64,000 nucleotides of DNA from Eublepharis macularius (GCF_028583425.1 NC_072801.1:17938001-18002000); one strand, 5' to 3'; shown: positions 12,408 through 24,265, numbered from the stretch's first letter. Numbers and translations are program-made. The notes: generated from the letters alone by a model not told the origin.

Positions 12408-12610
12408 GGAGGAAAGTGCTGTCAATTCACAGCCGACCCTGTGGGATTTTCAAGGCAAGAGACTCACAGAAGTGGTTTGCCGTTGCCTGCCTCTGTATAG
12501 CAACCCTGGACTTCCTTGCTGGTCTCCCATCCAAGAACCAATCAGGGCTGACCCTTCTTAGCTTCCAAAATCTGATGACATAGGGCTAGCCTGAGCCACC
12601 CAGGTCAAAG
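12408..12610 (-). repeat. 5S-rRNA-derived SINE
   Basis: On the minus strand it reads AGCTAAGAAGGGTCAGCCC, TTGGATGGGAGACCAGCAAG, then GGCAACGGCAAACCACTTCT. The first part corresponds to the internal promoter region of 5S rRNA (AAGCTAAGCAGGGTC...TACTTGGATGGGAGACC). The second part is the shared SINE body seen at 19.7 and 39.6 kb. Confidence 0.8.
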
Positions 12611-15600
12611 CTACAATCCATCTAACCCAGATACATATTTTTATATATTATTATATTATTATATGTTATTATATTATTATATTTGTTGAGAAAAATTAAC
12701 ATTATTAACATGCCCTCGTGTCAAGGTTGCGTGCCTCTGGAAGGCACAGGTAACTACTGCAGTCATCCGTTTATTGCAGTTAGTAACCATTACATCTACT
12801 TATAAACATAAAAGAATATGATACTTGAAGTACACAGCTTTGGTATAAAAATCATTATATAAAACCTTAAAAAATTAAGTACAAAAATTTGGACTTTCAA
12901 CATTACACAGGTAACTATTTACCCATTTTCCAAACCTTTGAAAACATTTCAACGTTCACAGCATGTTGAAATGCACAAACACAAAAAATCAGCCACACTG
13001 GTCCAAAGCAAAGCCCCAACACAAAAGCCACGCACTACCTTTTATTGGGAACAACACAAACAACAGGAAACCAGCATTCAAGCTTATGGGTCCCCCGGAA
13101 ATATCCATCACACTGGATGTTTAAAAAAAGACAAAAGCGGGGAGGGGTGGGGGGGAGATGTGGCGGACTTAATCTTAAGGCTTCTTCTATGCCTCCTGCA
13201 CAGATTTGAAGGGATAAAGCAGTGGTAGGAAAAGCCGCTACTGAGTTGACAGCAGAGAACTGACAGCCCCCAAACCAAAATATAAGAACCTCAAAGCTTG
13301 GTCAGATATCATTTTAACAGCACAAGAATCAGCCAGGTCCCTTAAAAGGCTGAGAGCAGAGGAAAAACATGGCATTCTTTATATTATCAAAAGTGGGGGT
13401 TAATATAGATAACGCATTAGATTGTCAGCTAAACTGGGTAGTTTACAGAAAAAGAGTACCAGTCCGACTTCTCACAAAACACGCACGCACAAAAGTCAAC
13501 CAAATCAAAAACTTACCCGTCCTAACTGGTTTCAGTGCTATTGACAAATCCACATATTTACATTCCTGTTTTTACTTCCTTGCCACACAGAATAATTGCA
13601 CTAAAGACCCATCCTCAGATGTTTTCAGCCAAAACAACCAGGATGTTGTGATGATAACACAAGTAACAAAAAGAGTCAGAAGCCACAGTTATGGCATGAC
13701 ATGCAGGAAGATTTTTGTGGCAAAGAAATGTCTTAAAAAACAATTGAGTTGTTCTTAATGCACCAAGTTATGTATTTTACATATCACAGAGAAATCATCT
13801 TTTAGTAGGATAGGAGAAAATGCCATAAACAGCTTAATCCATGTGCTCCAGGGAATAGTTTGGGCTGTTCATTACTATTAATATCTCTACCACTGCAAAG
13901 TCCACATGCAAGCAGGGAGGTTACCACCAGTCACAGTACTTACAGTTAACATAAACCTGCAAATTTAATATTATTTCTTACCAGTGTCCCAAAATTTATA
14001 CACAGTTAAGTAAGATTCAGACAACATTGTCTTCTACATATCACTGCCTGTAACAGCCAAGCAGTATGTCAGTGCATGCAAAGATCCATGGCCAAAAAGG
14101 TCACCAAGCAGGATAACTAAAGGAAGACACAACTGAGACATTCCAAGAGCGCTTGCTAGTTAGCACCTCCTCTGTACTCACCTGCCAGGCAGGTTCTACA
14201 GATCCACCAGGCAAAGAGCTCTCTGGGCACAGCACCCTGAAGGTTCTGGCCCCAGCATTGTCCTCATCTTTGTCATACTTACCAGCCCCAGGGCTTCATA
14301 GCTGAGGCCCCTGCAGGCCTCCAGGCCTGAGTTTCCCCTCCCCTACTGAGTTCTCAAGAGAGCAACGAGAAGAGGAGTACTTTAGGAATCTCATCAGCCA
14401 GGAGGGGCACATGCAGTGGCAAGAGAGATGAAACTGCACGAATCCCACGTAACTTTGGACTCTGCAAACGGAAAAGCTGTATGCTTTTTCTCCCCTGTAA
14501 TTTTTATAGTGGCTTGTTAATGTTCTACCAAAGAAGAAAAGGAAGTAGGCTCATATCTTCAAAAACTTTTATTGCAGATTTGACTGATCAATTAGAATCC
14601 ACATGACTAATTGACTAAGGTTTTAATTAACCTTGATCATATATCATGCCATCTTTTCAAAAAGACAATTATGTATCACAATATAAACTTATACCCAGCT
14701 GTATGGGAATGGGTGGGACTGCGAGTTGTGCAGCAGGAGAACTGATATGGTAGAAAAGATGTATCACTGCAGATCACAGGTAGTGACTGCCTGACCTGAA
14801 TGTCCTTTACCTTGCAAGGAGAAAACTAGCATAGCAAGGAATGAAGGTCTGCTTGCTGTGTTGGTGTTCTATTTTTAAGGAGCATTTAAGACAGCATCCC
14901 AAAATATGATCATCCTCTTGAGGTCTGAAGATACAGAGCCTGTTCTACCATCTTACTGCCCAGCATATAGGAACCAAAAGAATTGTCTTTTGGTATGAGA
15001 AAAAGCTCGCAATTCACTGCTCTGTACTTTGTTGGCTTTTTAGAAGGAATCATAACGTGTATCTGAAGAACAACAACTTAAATGGAGCCTTATACGCAGC
15101 TTTGTTTGCAATTTTGTCTTCTGAATGTTTGAGGGAGTTGTATTTGAATCATTTTTCTATTGTTATTTATTCAACTTTGTATGCTTTTACGTGCCTTACA
15201 CGATTTAATGCACTGTTAAAATAGTAATAATTGATACTGTTACTTTCTATTGCATATATTACTTGAATATATTTATCATTTTTTATCAGGGGCTTCAAGG
15301 TGGTTTTATTGTACCATTTTTTAACCTGAATGTTACGCCCTTTTGAACTTTGGTTTTGTCCATTTGTCTGAAAGGTTTCCTCTTTTTTCCCTAGTTCCCT
15401 GCCTTATCCCACATTCTCACAAACATCAATTTAAAAGAAAAAAAACTTAACTCCCCAAATGTCCATTTTTAAAAAGCTTTTACTGCTTAAGGAACTAAAT
15501 AAATGTATCAGCCTCAGTTCTTGCCACTGAGAGACCAAGGTCAAGGAAGCATGTAACTAGTTATAGGAGGAGGATGTGGACTCAGGTTCCTTAAAGAACA

Positions 15601-15993
15601 CACCAGAGTGTGTGTGGGGGGAGGTGGCAGCTCAAACAAACAAAAAATAAAAGAATAAAAGTATATAACTGGGAGCAAACTCACAGGCCATAAAATGTGA
15701 CAGTAGAACTTAAGTGTGGCATCTGCTTAACTGCTTAACTGCAGCGTCTAAGAATAGCTCACCTACATGCAGTCGCACAATCCCGGGTGAAAAATATTAC
15801 CCAGAGAGAACAAGAACAGCCGACCGAACCAGCATAATTATCCCTCCCAATTCCCTCGTGATCTGTAGGATAAGCCTCGGCTAGGATTCAACAGCTGCTC
15901 CTCTTTTAGCACCATGTCAGGCTATCCAGAGCTGATCCTGATACAATCTTTAAAAATATTTAATAATACTTCTGCCTCTTTCTTACATGGGGC
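12611..15993. other. Long stretch without recognised repeats (PDXDC1 intron 1)
   Basis: Starts with an AT microsatellite (about 12640-12690, TTATATTATTA units). The rest shows no MITE, SINE or coding similarity I can name, unusual against the repeat density elsewhere. The 129-residue open frame at 13369-13758 has no recognisable motif and no splice support. Composition on the minus strand (AATAAAAG near 14570) could fit a 3' untranslated region or retrocopy. Confidence 0.4.
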
Positions 15994-16248
15994 CAGGGCT
16001 TTTTTTCCAGTAGGAACATGGGGGAACGGAGTTCCGGAACCTCTCGAAAATGGTCACATGGCCGGTGGCCCCGCCCCCTGATCTCCAGACAGAGGGGAGC
16101 TTAGATTGCGCTGCTGAGCGGCGTGGAGGGCAATCTCAACTCCCCTCTGTCTGGAGATCAGGGGATGGGGCCACCGGCCATGTGACCATTTTCTCCAAGG
16201 GCAACCCCTCGGAGTTCCACCACCTCTTTTCCCAGAAAAAAAGCCCTG
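15994..16248 (+). mobile_element. hAT-type MITE, family A, perfect TSD
   Basis: CAGGGCTTTTTTTCC ... GAAAAAAAGCCCTG, flanked by CATGGGGC at 15986-15993 and 16249-16256. It is 255 bases, shorter than its relatives because the right interior is deleted. Confidence 0.92.
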
Positions 16249-16339
16249 CATGGGGCTACTGATGTCTCCCATCCAGGGGGCCAAATCAGACCTCCATCTA
16301 AAAATCCTGAGCTGCAATATTAGAGGCTTCTAGCAGGGC

Positions 16340-16430
16340 AATCCTAAACAGTGTTACTACAGTCTAAACCCACTGAAATCAATGGGCTTAGACTGGAGTA
16401 ACAGTTCTTAGGATTGCAGTGTAAATCTCT
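16340..16430. repeat. Short palindromic MITE-like element
   Basis: GCAATCCTAA...AGTCTAAACCCACTG and CAATGGGCTTAGACTGGAGT...TTAGGATTGC are complementary halves of about 40 bases. A near-identical palindrome is at 53586; halves occur at 7905, 11440 and 17400. Confidence 0.7.
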
Positions 16431-16439
16431 GGGCAGCTG

Positions 16440-16605
16440 AAATGGATTGTCTATCTGCATTGTTATCGGATTCTGTTATCCTAGTCCTACTGCACGGTTA
16501 ACTGGAAATCTCTGCTGTCGGCTTGTTTTGTATTCTGTAACCCGTCTTGAGTCACAGTGAGAAAGGTGGGCTATAAATGAATAAATAAAAATAAATAAAA
16601 GGATT
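16440..16605 (+). repeat. LINE/SINE 3' tail
   Basis: GTATTCTGTAACCCGTCTTG, GTGAGAAAGGTGGGCTATAA and an ATAAATAAA tail form a typical squamate non-LTR 3' end. Confidence 0.5.
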
Positions 16606-18477
16606 TCTGAATTATCATTCAAATGTACATATTTCAAGGCCACGGTCATAAATGAACAAAATATAACACAAAGCAAAAATGTTTGATTAATTCTGAAAGC
16701 AAAGGCTGTCCTTTTGGGGGGAGGGGGGGGAACCTTCACACATATTTTCCGAAGAACAAGAATGGGACAATATTTTTAAAAACCTACTGATTCACATCAT
16801 GAGTTTATAAACTCTTGTTACTCTGTGGTCACTCTCTAGGTAGCTTCTATTTCCTCTTCGGCTTCAGATTCTGTGAATAAAGTTCACTTTATTTCTAGAA
16901 ATGGATGACACCTTAGAGCTTAAAAAATAGTAAAATTCCTAACAAGTGTGGGAGAGGCCAGAGAAGCAAGAGAAGAAACAGTCTGGCTTATCTTTGGCTG
17001 CAGAACCATCTTGACCTCTTTGTTTGTGAAGACGTCTTTTCGTCACTTTAATTTCTCAGCAGCAAAAGGGCATTTGGTCAAGCCTCAGAACAAATCCCTT
17101 TCTTGCCCTTTCTGACCTTAAGAGGATGTAGGTGTTTGTCCACTGCTAACTGTCTACTGCCCGATCCTCTAAAACAACAGGTGAAGTGGTAAACCCGTTT
17201 CTCCACTATTCCACTTCGGATGACAGGTGGAGGTTCACCTGATACAATCTTCCTACCAAAAAAAAAAAGATTTCCTGTTCATAGAAAGTTAGCAAGTTCG
17301 AGAGAATGGTTATCTAGAGCCTCCTTTTTCCAGATTTATAGTCCCTTCCTAGAAGCAGTGTGGCACTCTTCTAAGCTCATTAATGGACCATAGAAGGGCA
17401 TAGCTCTGTTTAGGATTGCAGTGTTGGTTTTCTACTGGTAGGATCCCCCCCCCATCATTTTGAAGAACTTTCAGTAATAGGAGCTCCTCCTTGCAGTACA
17501 GTTGAGAACAGCTTTACTACTTTGATAACTATCTGACAGATCCAGGTCAACAGCAGAACAATACTCCTGTCCTATACCAGCACTGCCACTAAATTGTGAA
17601 ATGCTTTGTAGAGAAGCATCTTCAGTGTATTATAATCATGCACGCTCCTTGGCTTTGAAAGAACAATAAAATTCACATACACCTTTAAGCATTCCCCTTC
17701 CCCCTTCCCACCCACCCAAGTTCAGAACATTATTTTGAACAAATTAAAAGTCTGCAGGGATAGATGCTTAAAGGGAAAAAGAAAAGATGAAGAGAACCCT
17801 AATTCTTGGAGCTAAGTATTATTTCAATAAAATTATGGCACAAAAGAAGTTGATCTACAATGTGCATCTATCATGTAATCTCACCCATCTGAACTCTATC
17901 CCCACCAGTGTTATTTCTAGGCTGCATAACAGAGCATGAGAAGCCACTTTATACCCATGCAAATTTGTTATTGATCCATCTTTCCTAGTGCTATCTACTC
18001 TGTCTGACTGTAGTTCTTCAAGGCCAGGAGCAGGGATCTATTTGCCTTTCCATAGTAAATGCTTAAGGTGGGTACGTTTCTCTCTTTCCCCCCATTTTAT
18101 CCCGTTAAGGGAGAGTGACTAGCTCAATGAGCAGGGGATTCAGCAATCTGACACCCTGATCACTAAATTATACTAATTCTAATTGGCACTCTGAGGCCTT
18201 TCCTAGTCCTGCTACTAGAGATTCTCAGAGCTGGAAATGCCAGAGATTTTGGATCTAGCCTTCTAAGCTGCTGAACACTGGCCCTTCCCCAGATGAGGTT
18301 TCCAAATGAGTCAGATCCATCTCACTCAGTTTAGTTTATTCTGATGGGCAGTGGCTCTCCAAGATCCCCGCCCCCCCCTGTGGTGTTTCTCACTGGAAAG
18401 GTCAGCAACAGAATCTCCATGCCCAAAAAAATGCACCCTACCTGATGAGTATAAACAGAATTTTATGATATGAACAG
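16606..18477. other. Unassigned PDXDC1 intron 1 sequence
   Basis: No gene or interspersed family recognised; short homopolymer runs occur near 16716, 17259 and 17448. Confidence 0.4.
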
Positions 18478-18706
18478 AATTTTATTTATTTACTTCCTTT
18501 ATACTCTGCTTTTCTCTCCAATGGGGACTCAAAGCAGCTTTCATCAGTCCTGTTCTCCATTTTGTCCTCACAAAGACCCTGTGAGGTAGGCCAGACTGAG
18601 ACTGTGCAACTCACCCATGGTCACCTAGCAAGCTTCCATGGCAGACTGGGGATTCGAACCTGCATCTTACAGATCTTAGTCCAACACTTTAATCACTACA
18701 TTGTAC
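18478..18706 (-). repeat. Sauria-type tRNA SINE
   Basis: Minus-strand order: GTAGTGATTAAAGTGTTGG, B-box GGTTCGAATCCCC, GGAAGCTTGCTAGGTGACC, CCTACCTCACAGGGTCTTTG, then a tail TTTGAGTCCCCATTGGAG with an ATAAA-rich end. Confidence 0.85.
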
Positions 18707-19059
18707 AGAAGAAGTTGCCTAATAGAGTCAGACCCTTGGTTTTTGTCTTTTTTGACTGGCAGTGTCTCTCCAAGACCCCCACCCCCACTATGTATTTTTT
18801 GCTGTAGATACCACAGATATCAGTCTAGCTAAATGGAAGTTCTACATTCAGGAGCAGCACATCTCTGAATACTGGTTACAAGGGAAGAAGCAATAATACA
18901 GGACAAGTTGCTTATGAGGTGTGTATCACAGAGTAAGCTACTCTGAGGAATCAGGAGACAGGTCTAGATGGCCCTGGGCAGAGCTCTTCCCATGGTGTCA
19001 CAATCAGAAGATCTGAGAAGTTCAAAATGCCTCTCTTGCCTGGCCAAAACCAGGCCATT

Positions 19060-19660
19060 CACCGTCACTTGGCCTATCCCACTTCACACAGTTGTTTGGA
19101 GGATAAAATGGGATGGAAGAAATTATGCATGCTGTCTTGAGCTTTCAGGAGCAAAGGTGTGTTAAATTTCACAATAATAATACTGATTGGTCAATATAAT
19201 ACTAACACGCCCACTGTTGTGGATTTTAATGCTCTGTCAAGCAGATGCTCTATCATTTTGGCTGCAGGCCCTCCCCCAGTAGTCCAAATTACCTCACAAA
19301 GAGTTATTGGAAAGACAAAATACGAGAGGGGGGAATCATGGACACTGTTCTGAGCTCCACGGTGGAAAGGTGGCCATGTTAACGTTCATAGTAATAATAC
19401 TACGATTGGCCATGATAATACTCCCTAATTCCCAGAATTTTGATGGCTCTTATAGGATGTGCTTTACCCCACTGGCTGCATTCCACTCCCACGGCCTAAG
19501 CTACTACACAGGGTTGTTGAAGGGAGAATAAAATGGGAGAGAAGAGGAATCGCACGTGCTGCTCTCTGAATGCCATGGTTGAAAGCTGTATGTGTTAAGA
19601 ATCATCATATATAACACTGGTCATAATAATAATAAATATTATTAAGCTCCCTAATAATGG
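19060..19660 (+). repeat. Degenerate ~214-bp tandem repeat of SINE-like sequence
   Basis: Related blocks start near 19075, 19287 and 19501 (CTTCACACAGTTGTTTGGAG; CCTCACAAAGAGTTATTGG; CTACACAGGGTTGTTGAAGG). Each is followed by a GATAAAATGGGA-like block, a 'TTGAGC-TTCAGGAG' block and ATAATAATACT-rich sequence, a period of about 214 bases. Confidence 0.55.
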
Positions 19661-19664
19661 GGAG

Positions 19665-19800
19665 GGAAGGTGGCATGGTATAGTTCTACCTTGTCAGATC
19701 TGAGCAGCTCCGCAGGGTGTCTGTACTTGGTTGGGGGACTGCCAAAAAAGGCAATGGCAAAACCTCGTCTGCTTCTTACTTGCCTTATGGCGACTCCAGT
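19665..19800 (+). repeat. 5S-rRNA-derived SINE
   Basis: TCAGATCTGAGCAGCTCCGC then AGGGTGTCTGTACTTGGTTGGGGGACTGC is a degraded 5S internal-promoter segment. It is followed by GGCAATGGCAAAACCTCGTC and TTATGGCGACTCC. Confidence 0.7.
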
Positions 19801-20068
19801 AAAGGGTTTTCAGTTGCAACTTGGCAGCACATGCACAGATATACAATTCTCTTATTCTCATGGCCCTTCTTACATGTCAATCACATGGTCTCCCACTTTG
19901 GTGGCACCCTACCTACCTCACAAGGTTGTTGGGAGGGTAATTTGATGGGGGAGGGGGAGAATCCCAAGGGGCTTTGAGGGGAAAATGTGTGTTACGAACC
20001 ACAAGAAATGACATAGATCAGAGCACTCATGATCAATGCATTATTAAACTGCTTAATTTAATTTAATC

Positions 20069-20310
20069 GTCAGCATAGTGTAGTGGTAAGAGCGCCACCC
20101 CACAAGGATCTGGGAGGCCCAAGTTCGAATCCCTCCTCTGTCACGGAAGCTCACTGGTTGACCTTGAGCCAGCCACACCAGCTTAGCCTAGTCTACCTGA
20201 CAGGGTTGTTGCAAGGATAAAATGGAGATGGGCAAAACGTTGACCGCCACTTTGGGTCCCCTTTGGGGAGAAAAGTGTTGTATAAACAAAGTAAGCAAAA
20301 AAAGAAATAA
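20069..20310 (+). repeat. Sauria-type tRNA SINE
   Basis: AGTGTAGTGGTAAGAGCGCC (A-box region), AAGTTCGAATCCCTCC (B-box), CCTGACAGGGTTGTTGCAAG, GTCCCCTTTGGGGAGAAAAG and an A-rich tail. Confidence 0.88.
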
Positions 20311-20469
20311 ATACCTGCCCCATTATTCACCCTTAATGCACACCACAGTAAGGGATCTACCACTTTAGCTACATTCCCTTCCCTCTCCCCAGCTAGAAAA
20401 AAATACAAATCCCACCCCCTCAAAAAGGCAATCTATTTAACATGATCGCTTTTTTAAATAATGAAAAGG

Positions 20470-21060
20470 ACCCCCCTCCCCAATTAAGAAGAGATCCCAC
20501 GGTTGCAAGGCGCTCTCTCGGGATCCTTCCCTGTCGCGATCGCCCCCTCTCCCCCCACCCACCGGATCCCCTCCCCGCAAGACTGGCAAGAGACCCTCCC
20601 CCTTGCCCCCTCCCCTTTAAAACAGCCGGGGCAAGCGCCGACCTTCTCCAAGGAGCTCTCCATGGCTGCGGCGGCGGCTCAGGGCTCCCTCCTTCTCTTC
20701 CCCGCAGCACTTCCGCCTTCGCCACGGCCGGCTCCACGTTGGCAGCGCTGACGAAGTGCCCGGCAGCAGAGGCGAAGGGGAGGGGGGAATTGCGCCCTCA
20801 CCTAGGCGACGGGAGAGGCCGCCCAGCCTTCCCGGCTTCCGTACGCCGCTAGGCCGCTTGGGCGCAGAGGCATGAACCAAAATGAGAACAACGCGCTTGT
20901 GTGTAAAGAGGCGACGGGGAGCCCAAGGCGCTCCCCGGGGAAAGGTCCGGCTGCAGATGAAAGCGGCAGATCTCGCGTCATTCATCGGCGGCCGCGGTGA
21001 GTTCCCTGAGACTCCCCCTTCTTCTTTCGTCCTCCCCTCTTTTGAAAATGGAACGTTCCA
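20470..21060. promoter_or_regulatory. CpG-rich promoter block of PDXDC1
   Basis: GC- and CpG-dense sequence with NotI- and BssHII-like sites surrounds the PDXDC1 start codon, in contrast with the AT-rich flanks. It lacks an obvious TATA box, as usual for housekeeping CpG-island promoters. It faces left for PDXDC1. MPV17L has its own CpG block 5 kb to the right, so a shared bidirectional promoter is not supported. The several overlapping open frames here on both strands reflect base composition. Confidence 0.7.
20643..20663 (-). CDS. PDXDC1: PDXDC1 coding exon 1 (start codon, 7 codons)
   Basis: On the minus strand an ATG in a GC-rich context (GCCGCAGCCATGG, a good Kozak match) starts MESSLEK, equivalent to human MDASLEK. 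The Lys codon is followed directly by GTCGGC, giving a phase-0 donor that joins exon 2 (MVDPTLAE). The donor has GT but lacks the usual RAGT, so the junction rests mainly on homology and phase. The longer open frame overlapping it on the same strand (start near 20.74 kb) is a GC-rich shadow without family resemblance. Intron 1 is about 17.2 kb. The exon lies inside the CpG-rich block that probably serves as the promoter. Confidence 0.85.
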
Positions 21061-21519
21061 AAGGCTCCCCCCTCCCTTCATCCTGAGGAAGATGACGACA
21101 TGCCTCTGATTGCGCATTGTCAGTGACGCCTGCGGTCGGGCGGAAAGATGCTGAGTTGGGGGGTTCGAGTCCCTCCTGGGACACTTAGCAGTACAGGAAA
21201 GGCGGGACGGCGTGGATTCGGTTATTTATTGCGTGTATTGCTTTTTTTGTGCTGTTGTTCCTAAAGGACAAAGTCCGCTCGCAGCCTGTGTTCCTCCTGC
21301 AGAGTAAGATTGGCTGGGGTGCATTAATAGGCGTATAAAACTGAGGTGGCTGGCAAGCAGGCACTCCTGCCTCAGAGAGCCCAGGGGCAGTCCTTAGCAT
21401 CTTCACTGACAAGAGCTCTAAGGCCCCTTGGCATCTCATACTGCAGGTTCTTCCAACAAGAGAAGCATAGGGGCGGCAAAGACTCTCAGTCTAGTGTGCA
21501 AATTGCATATGTAATTTTG

Positions 21520-22060
21520 GGAGTGGGTATAAAAGTTGGATCGAGATTATTTCAAACAGATCCTTATGAATTCATACGATTTTTATATTGAAACAAAAGA
21601 CCATCATATTATAGACTGTGTCCTAATCTACAGACAGCACCAACACAATCACGCACCCACCGCTCCATGGCACTGCCACGACGCAAAAATGTCATATGAA
21701 AGCAAGGATCCTCATGAATCCTCTGGATTTTAACATGGGGTCACCCCAAACTCACCATACAGTCTCATATCATGTCAATTACCACAACCTGCACCCCCCA
21801 AAATCATGCAGCCACCGCTTTGTGGCACTGCCACAGCACCAAAACATGCTTCAAAAGCATGGATCCTCATTGATCTTCCGGATTTTTACATGAGGTCATC
21901 CAAGACTCACCATACAATCCTACATGTGGGGGATGCATGATTGTTTTGGTGCTGCCTATAGAGAAAGACATGATCTACATTATGATTGTGGTTTTTATTT
22001 TGTATCAAAGTAAAAATAATATGAATTCATGAGGATCCGTGTCTTAGATTTATACTTCTG
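21520..22060. repeat. Direct and inverted ~150-bp repeat unit
   Basis: Units begin near 21560, 21708 and 21861 (GGATCCTCATGAATC...; GGATCCTCATTGATC...) and share CCCAAACTCACCATACAGTC and GGCACTGCCAC blocks. From about 21925 the sequence is complementary to the first unit (GCATGATTGTTTTGGTGCTG; ATGAATTCATGAGGATCC), so the array ends in an inverted copy. Confidence 0.6.
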
Positions 22061-23670
22061 CACTGTAGCAGCACCACATATTTTTTTGATCCATGTTTTT
22101 TATGTTTCAGTCTGTGTACCTGCGGTTTGATATTACTTTTGTGGGTGTCCTGTTTAAAAACAATAGTATCCATGAGGATGTGTGTGGATCTTGGTTTTAT
22201 TTTCTGTATTTTTCCTGTAATTTTCCTGTACTTTCTGTATTTTTCCTGTAATTTTCAAGCTGGTTTCCCTCAGACATTAGATACAGAAAGATGTATACTG
22301 GGCAGGGGGAGGTATGGTGTATGCAGTGATTAGAATCTCAGACTAGAATCGGGGTTCCAGTAAAAGATCCAGATTAGTCTTCAAAGTTCTCTGAAACAAG
22401 AAAATGGAATATCTGCCTCAACAGTCCCCTGATACAAGGGCATCTGTTTTAAGGCATATTTTGAAAGCACACGCTTATTTCACATGCTGATGCCTAAGTA
22501 ACTAGTACTCCATGCAAACCACTACGCAGCATGATCACTTCAACTGCACAATGCAGTGGCGTGGTTAAAACAGCAAGCTAGATGCCAGTGCAAATTCCCA
22601 GTAAGCTGTGGAACTCACTGGGTGATCTCTGGCCAATCACTGTCAGCTCAGCCTACCTCAAAGGGTTGTTGAGATGATAAAAACAAGGAGGCATGCTGGC
22701 TTGATTTTTAAAATTGCATTAAATAATAATACAATAGGAGTCTCATACCAAACAGGCAGGCTTTCCTTGGCAAATTGATGTCAAAAGGGTTCTGTGAGGG
22801 TACAGCACTTTATTTATGGCAGTGAAATCCCACTTTCCTTCTAGAAGTTGGTGGTATAGAGGATTCCTCGTGCCCAGACATGCCTAAACACGTCCCTGCC
22901 TGTCTTCAGCAAGGTTATTTTCTCACCTGCCTTGGAACCACTTCCAGGGACTGCTTGGAACCCAGAGCCTTAAAAGCTACTCTCAAAGGATGACGAGGAA
23001 TGAGTCCAGCGTTGACTTGTGCTGCCCTGCAGTGACAAACACACAAGGTGGCGGCATGGCTCTGCTTGTGAGCGGAGATTTTACATAGCCCAAGGTCTGT
23101 TGTTGTTAAAGCCAACATTAAAATCGGTTCAGTGATTTTAACGTGTTCAAGTCATTCTCGAAGTCTGTGAGCAAGAAAAAATGGCAGCATTTATTCCCTT
23201 GTGGCATGTAATCTGTTCTAAGGAAACAGCTCTTGCCTCTTGAACGTCCAGCTGTTCTGACACTGTGTGGGACTTTGTTGCTGCCACGGAGAGAAGGCCG
23301 CTCTGGTTAGGCTAGGAGATTTACTGTGGCTCTTTTAGTGTGTGTGCCCACTTCAGCAGACACATGATATATTATCCTCCCCTGTAAGTTCAGATATATA
23401 CACACCAGAGATAGTTCCTGGCTTTCTGATTCCACTGTTTCCATTATCCCCCCCACACCGGACCCATTTATCTACCTGTCGACCAACCGAGGATAATTCC
23501 TCATGCAGCTGATAAAATAAGGTCTAGGACCGCAGAATTCTTGTGCCACTATAAATTAGTCTGTTACGGTTACACGGGACATTCTATTATTGCTGCAAGA
23601 AGCAAAGATACAAACAATACATGTGTTGTAAAGTACAGGCAGCTTGAAATGGGACTGTAAATCAATCCAT
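22061..23670. other. Mostly unassigned PDXDC1-MPV17L intergenic sequence
   Basis: A diverged Sauria-type SINE is present at about 22550-22720 (CACTGGGTGATCTCTGGCC; CCTACCTCAAAGGGTTGTTG). Nothing else is recognised. Confidence 0.45.
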
Positions 23671-23689
23671 TAAAAGTGTGTCTTGAAAG

Positions 23690-24050
23690 GGGCCTGTTTT
23701 TCCACTCGTGCACACCAACAGAGTGAGAAGTGCTTTAAAACATATTGAAGAATGTGGATCCTTTTCAGGATATAAAATTAACAGGAAGAAGACAAAAATG
23801 ATGAAATTTTTAACACAGCAAGAGGAAGAAGATATAACGAGTATAGAATGCACAGTAGCTACTGATCCTATTAAATATCTAGAAATAAATTTGATGGACA
23901 AAACCGCATTCTTTTAAAAAAAAATCAGAAGACTCAGAAACTGATACAAGAAGATTTATCCAGATGGATTTTTTTTTTTAAATCATTGCTGGGAAGACTT
24001 TCCGCAACCAAAAATAATGTTTTTATTCCAAATGGTACTTTTAGATATAG
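23690..24050 (+). repeat. L1-type LINE ORF2 fragment
   Basis: A frame opening at 23708 reads RALKHIEECGSFSGYKINRK, then KTKMMKF, TDPIKYLEINL and, after the frame is interrupted, LIQEDLSRW and a LLGRLSATKN-like segment. This is the L1 reverse-transcriptase palm/thumb pattern (FSGYKIN-x-K, IKYLG-x-L, DLxxW, GRI). The fragment is truncated at both ends and no longer coding. Confidence 0.75.
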
Positions 24051-24059
24051 AAGAAAGAA

Positions 24060-24265
24060 AACCGCTCACTCAGAGCGGTTTATAAAGTGTGTTGTTATTA
24101 TCCTCAGGACAATCCCCTGTGAGGTAGGTGGGGCTGAGAGAGCTCTGGAAGAGCTGTGACTGACCCAAGGTCACCCAACTGGCTACGAGTGGAGAAGTGG
24201 AAAATGAACCCCGGCTCTCCAGATTAGAGTCCTGCCGCTCTTAACCACTACACCAAAGTGGTTCA
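24060..24265 (-). repeat. tRNA SINE, variant with 'AACCACTCTGAG' tail
   Basis: Minus strand: TTGGTGTAGTGGTTAAGAGC, GGGGTTCATTTTCCACTTCT, CAGTTGGGTGACCTTGGGTC, CTCACAGGGGATTGTCC, AAACCGCTCTGAGTGAG. Same variant as at 25128 and 54520. Confidence 0.82.

Noticed and set aside
13369-13758. 129-residue open frame in PDXDC1 intron 1
   Set aside because: No recognisable domain, no splice or promoter support, and the composition matches the surrounding non-coding AT-rich DNA.
20420-20737. 105-residue minus-strand frame at the PDXDC1 promoter as the real N-terminus
   Set aside because: It is in a different frame from MESSLEK and has no similarity to PDXDC1; the short exon 1 joins exon 2 in phase.
21117-21184. 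tRNA-like GGTTCGAGTCCCTCC near the PDXDC1 promoter
   Set aside because: Has a T-arm-like motif but no convincing A-box, anticodon arm or acceptor pairing; a degraded SINE head or chance.
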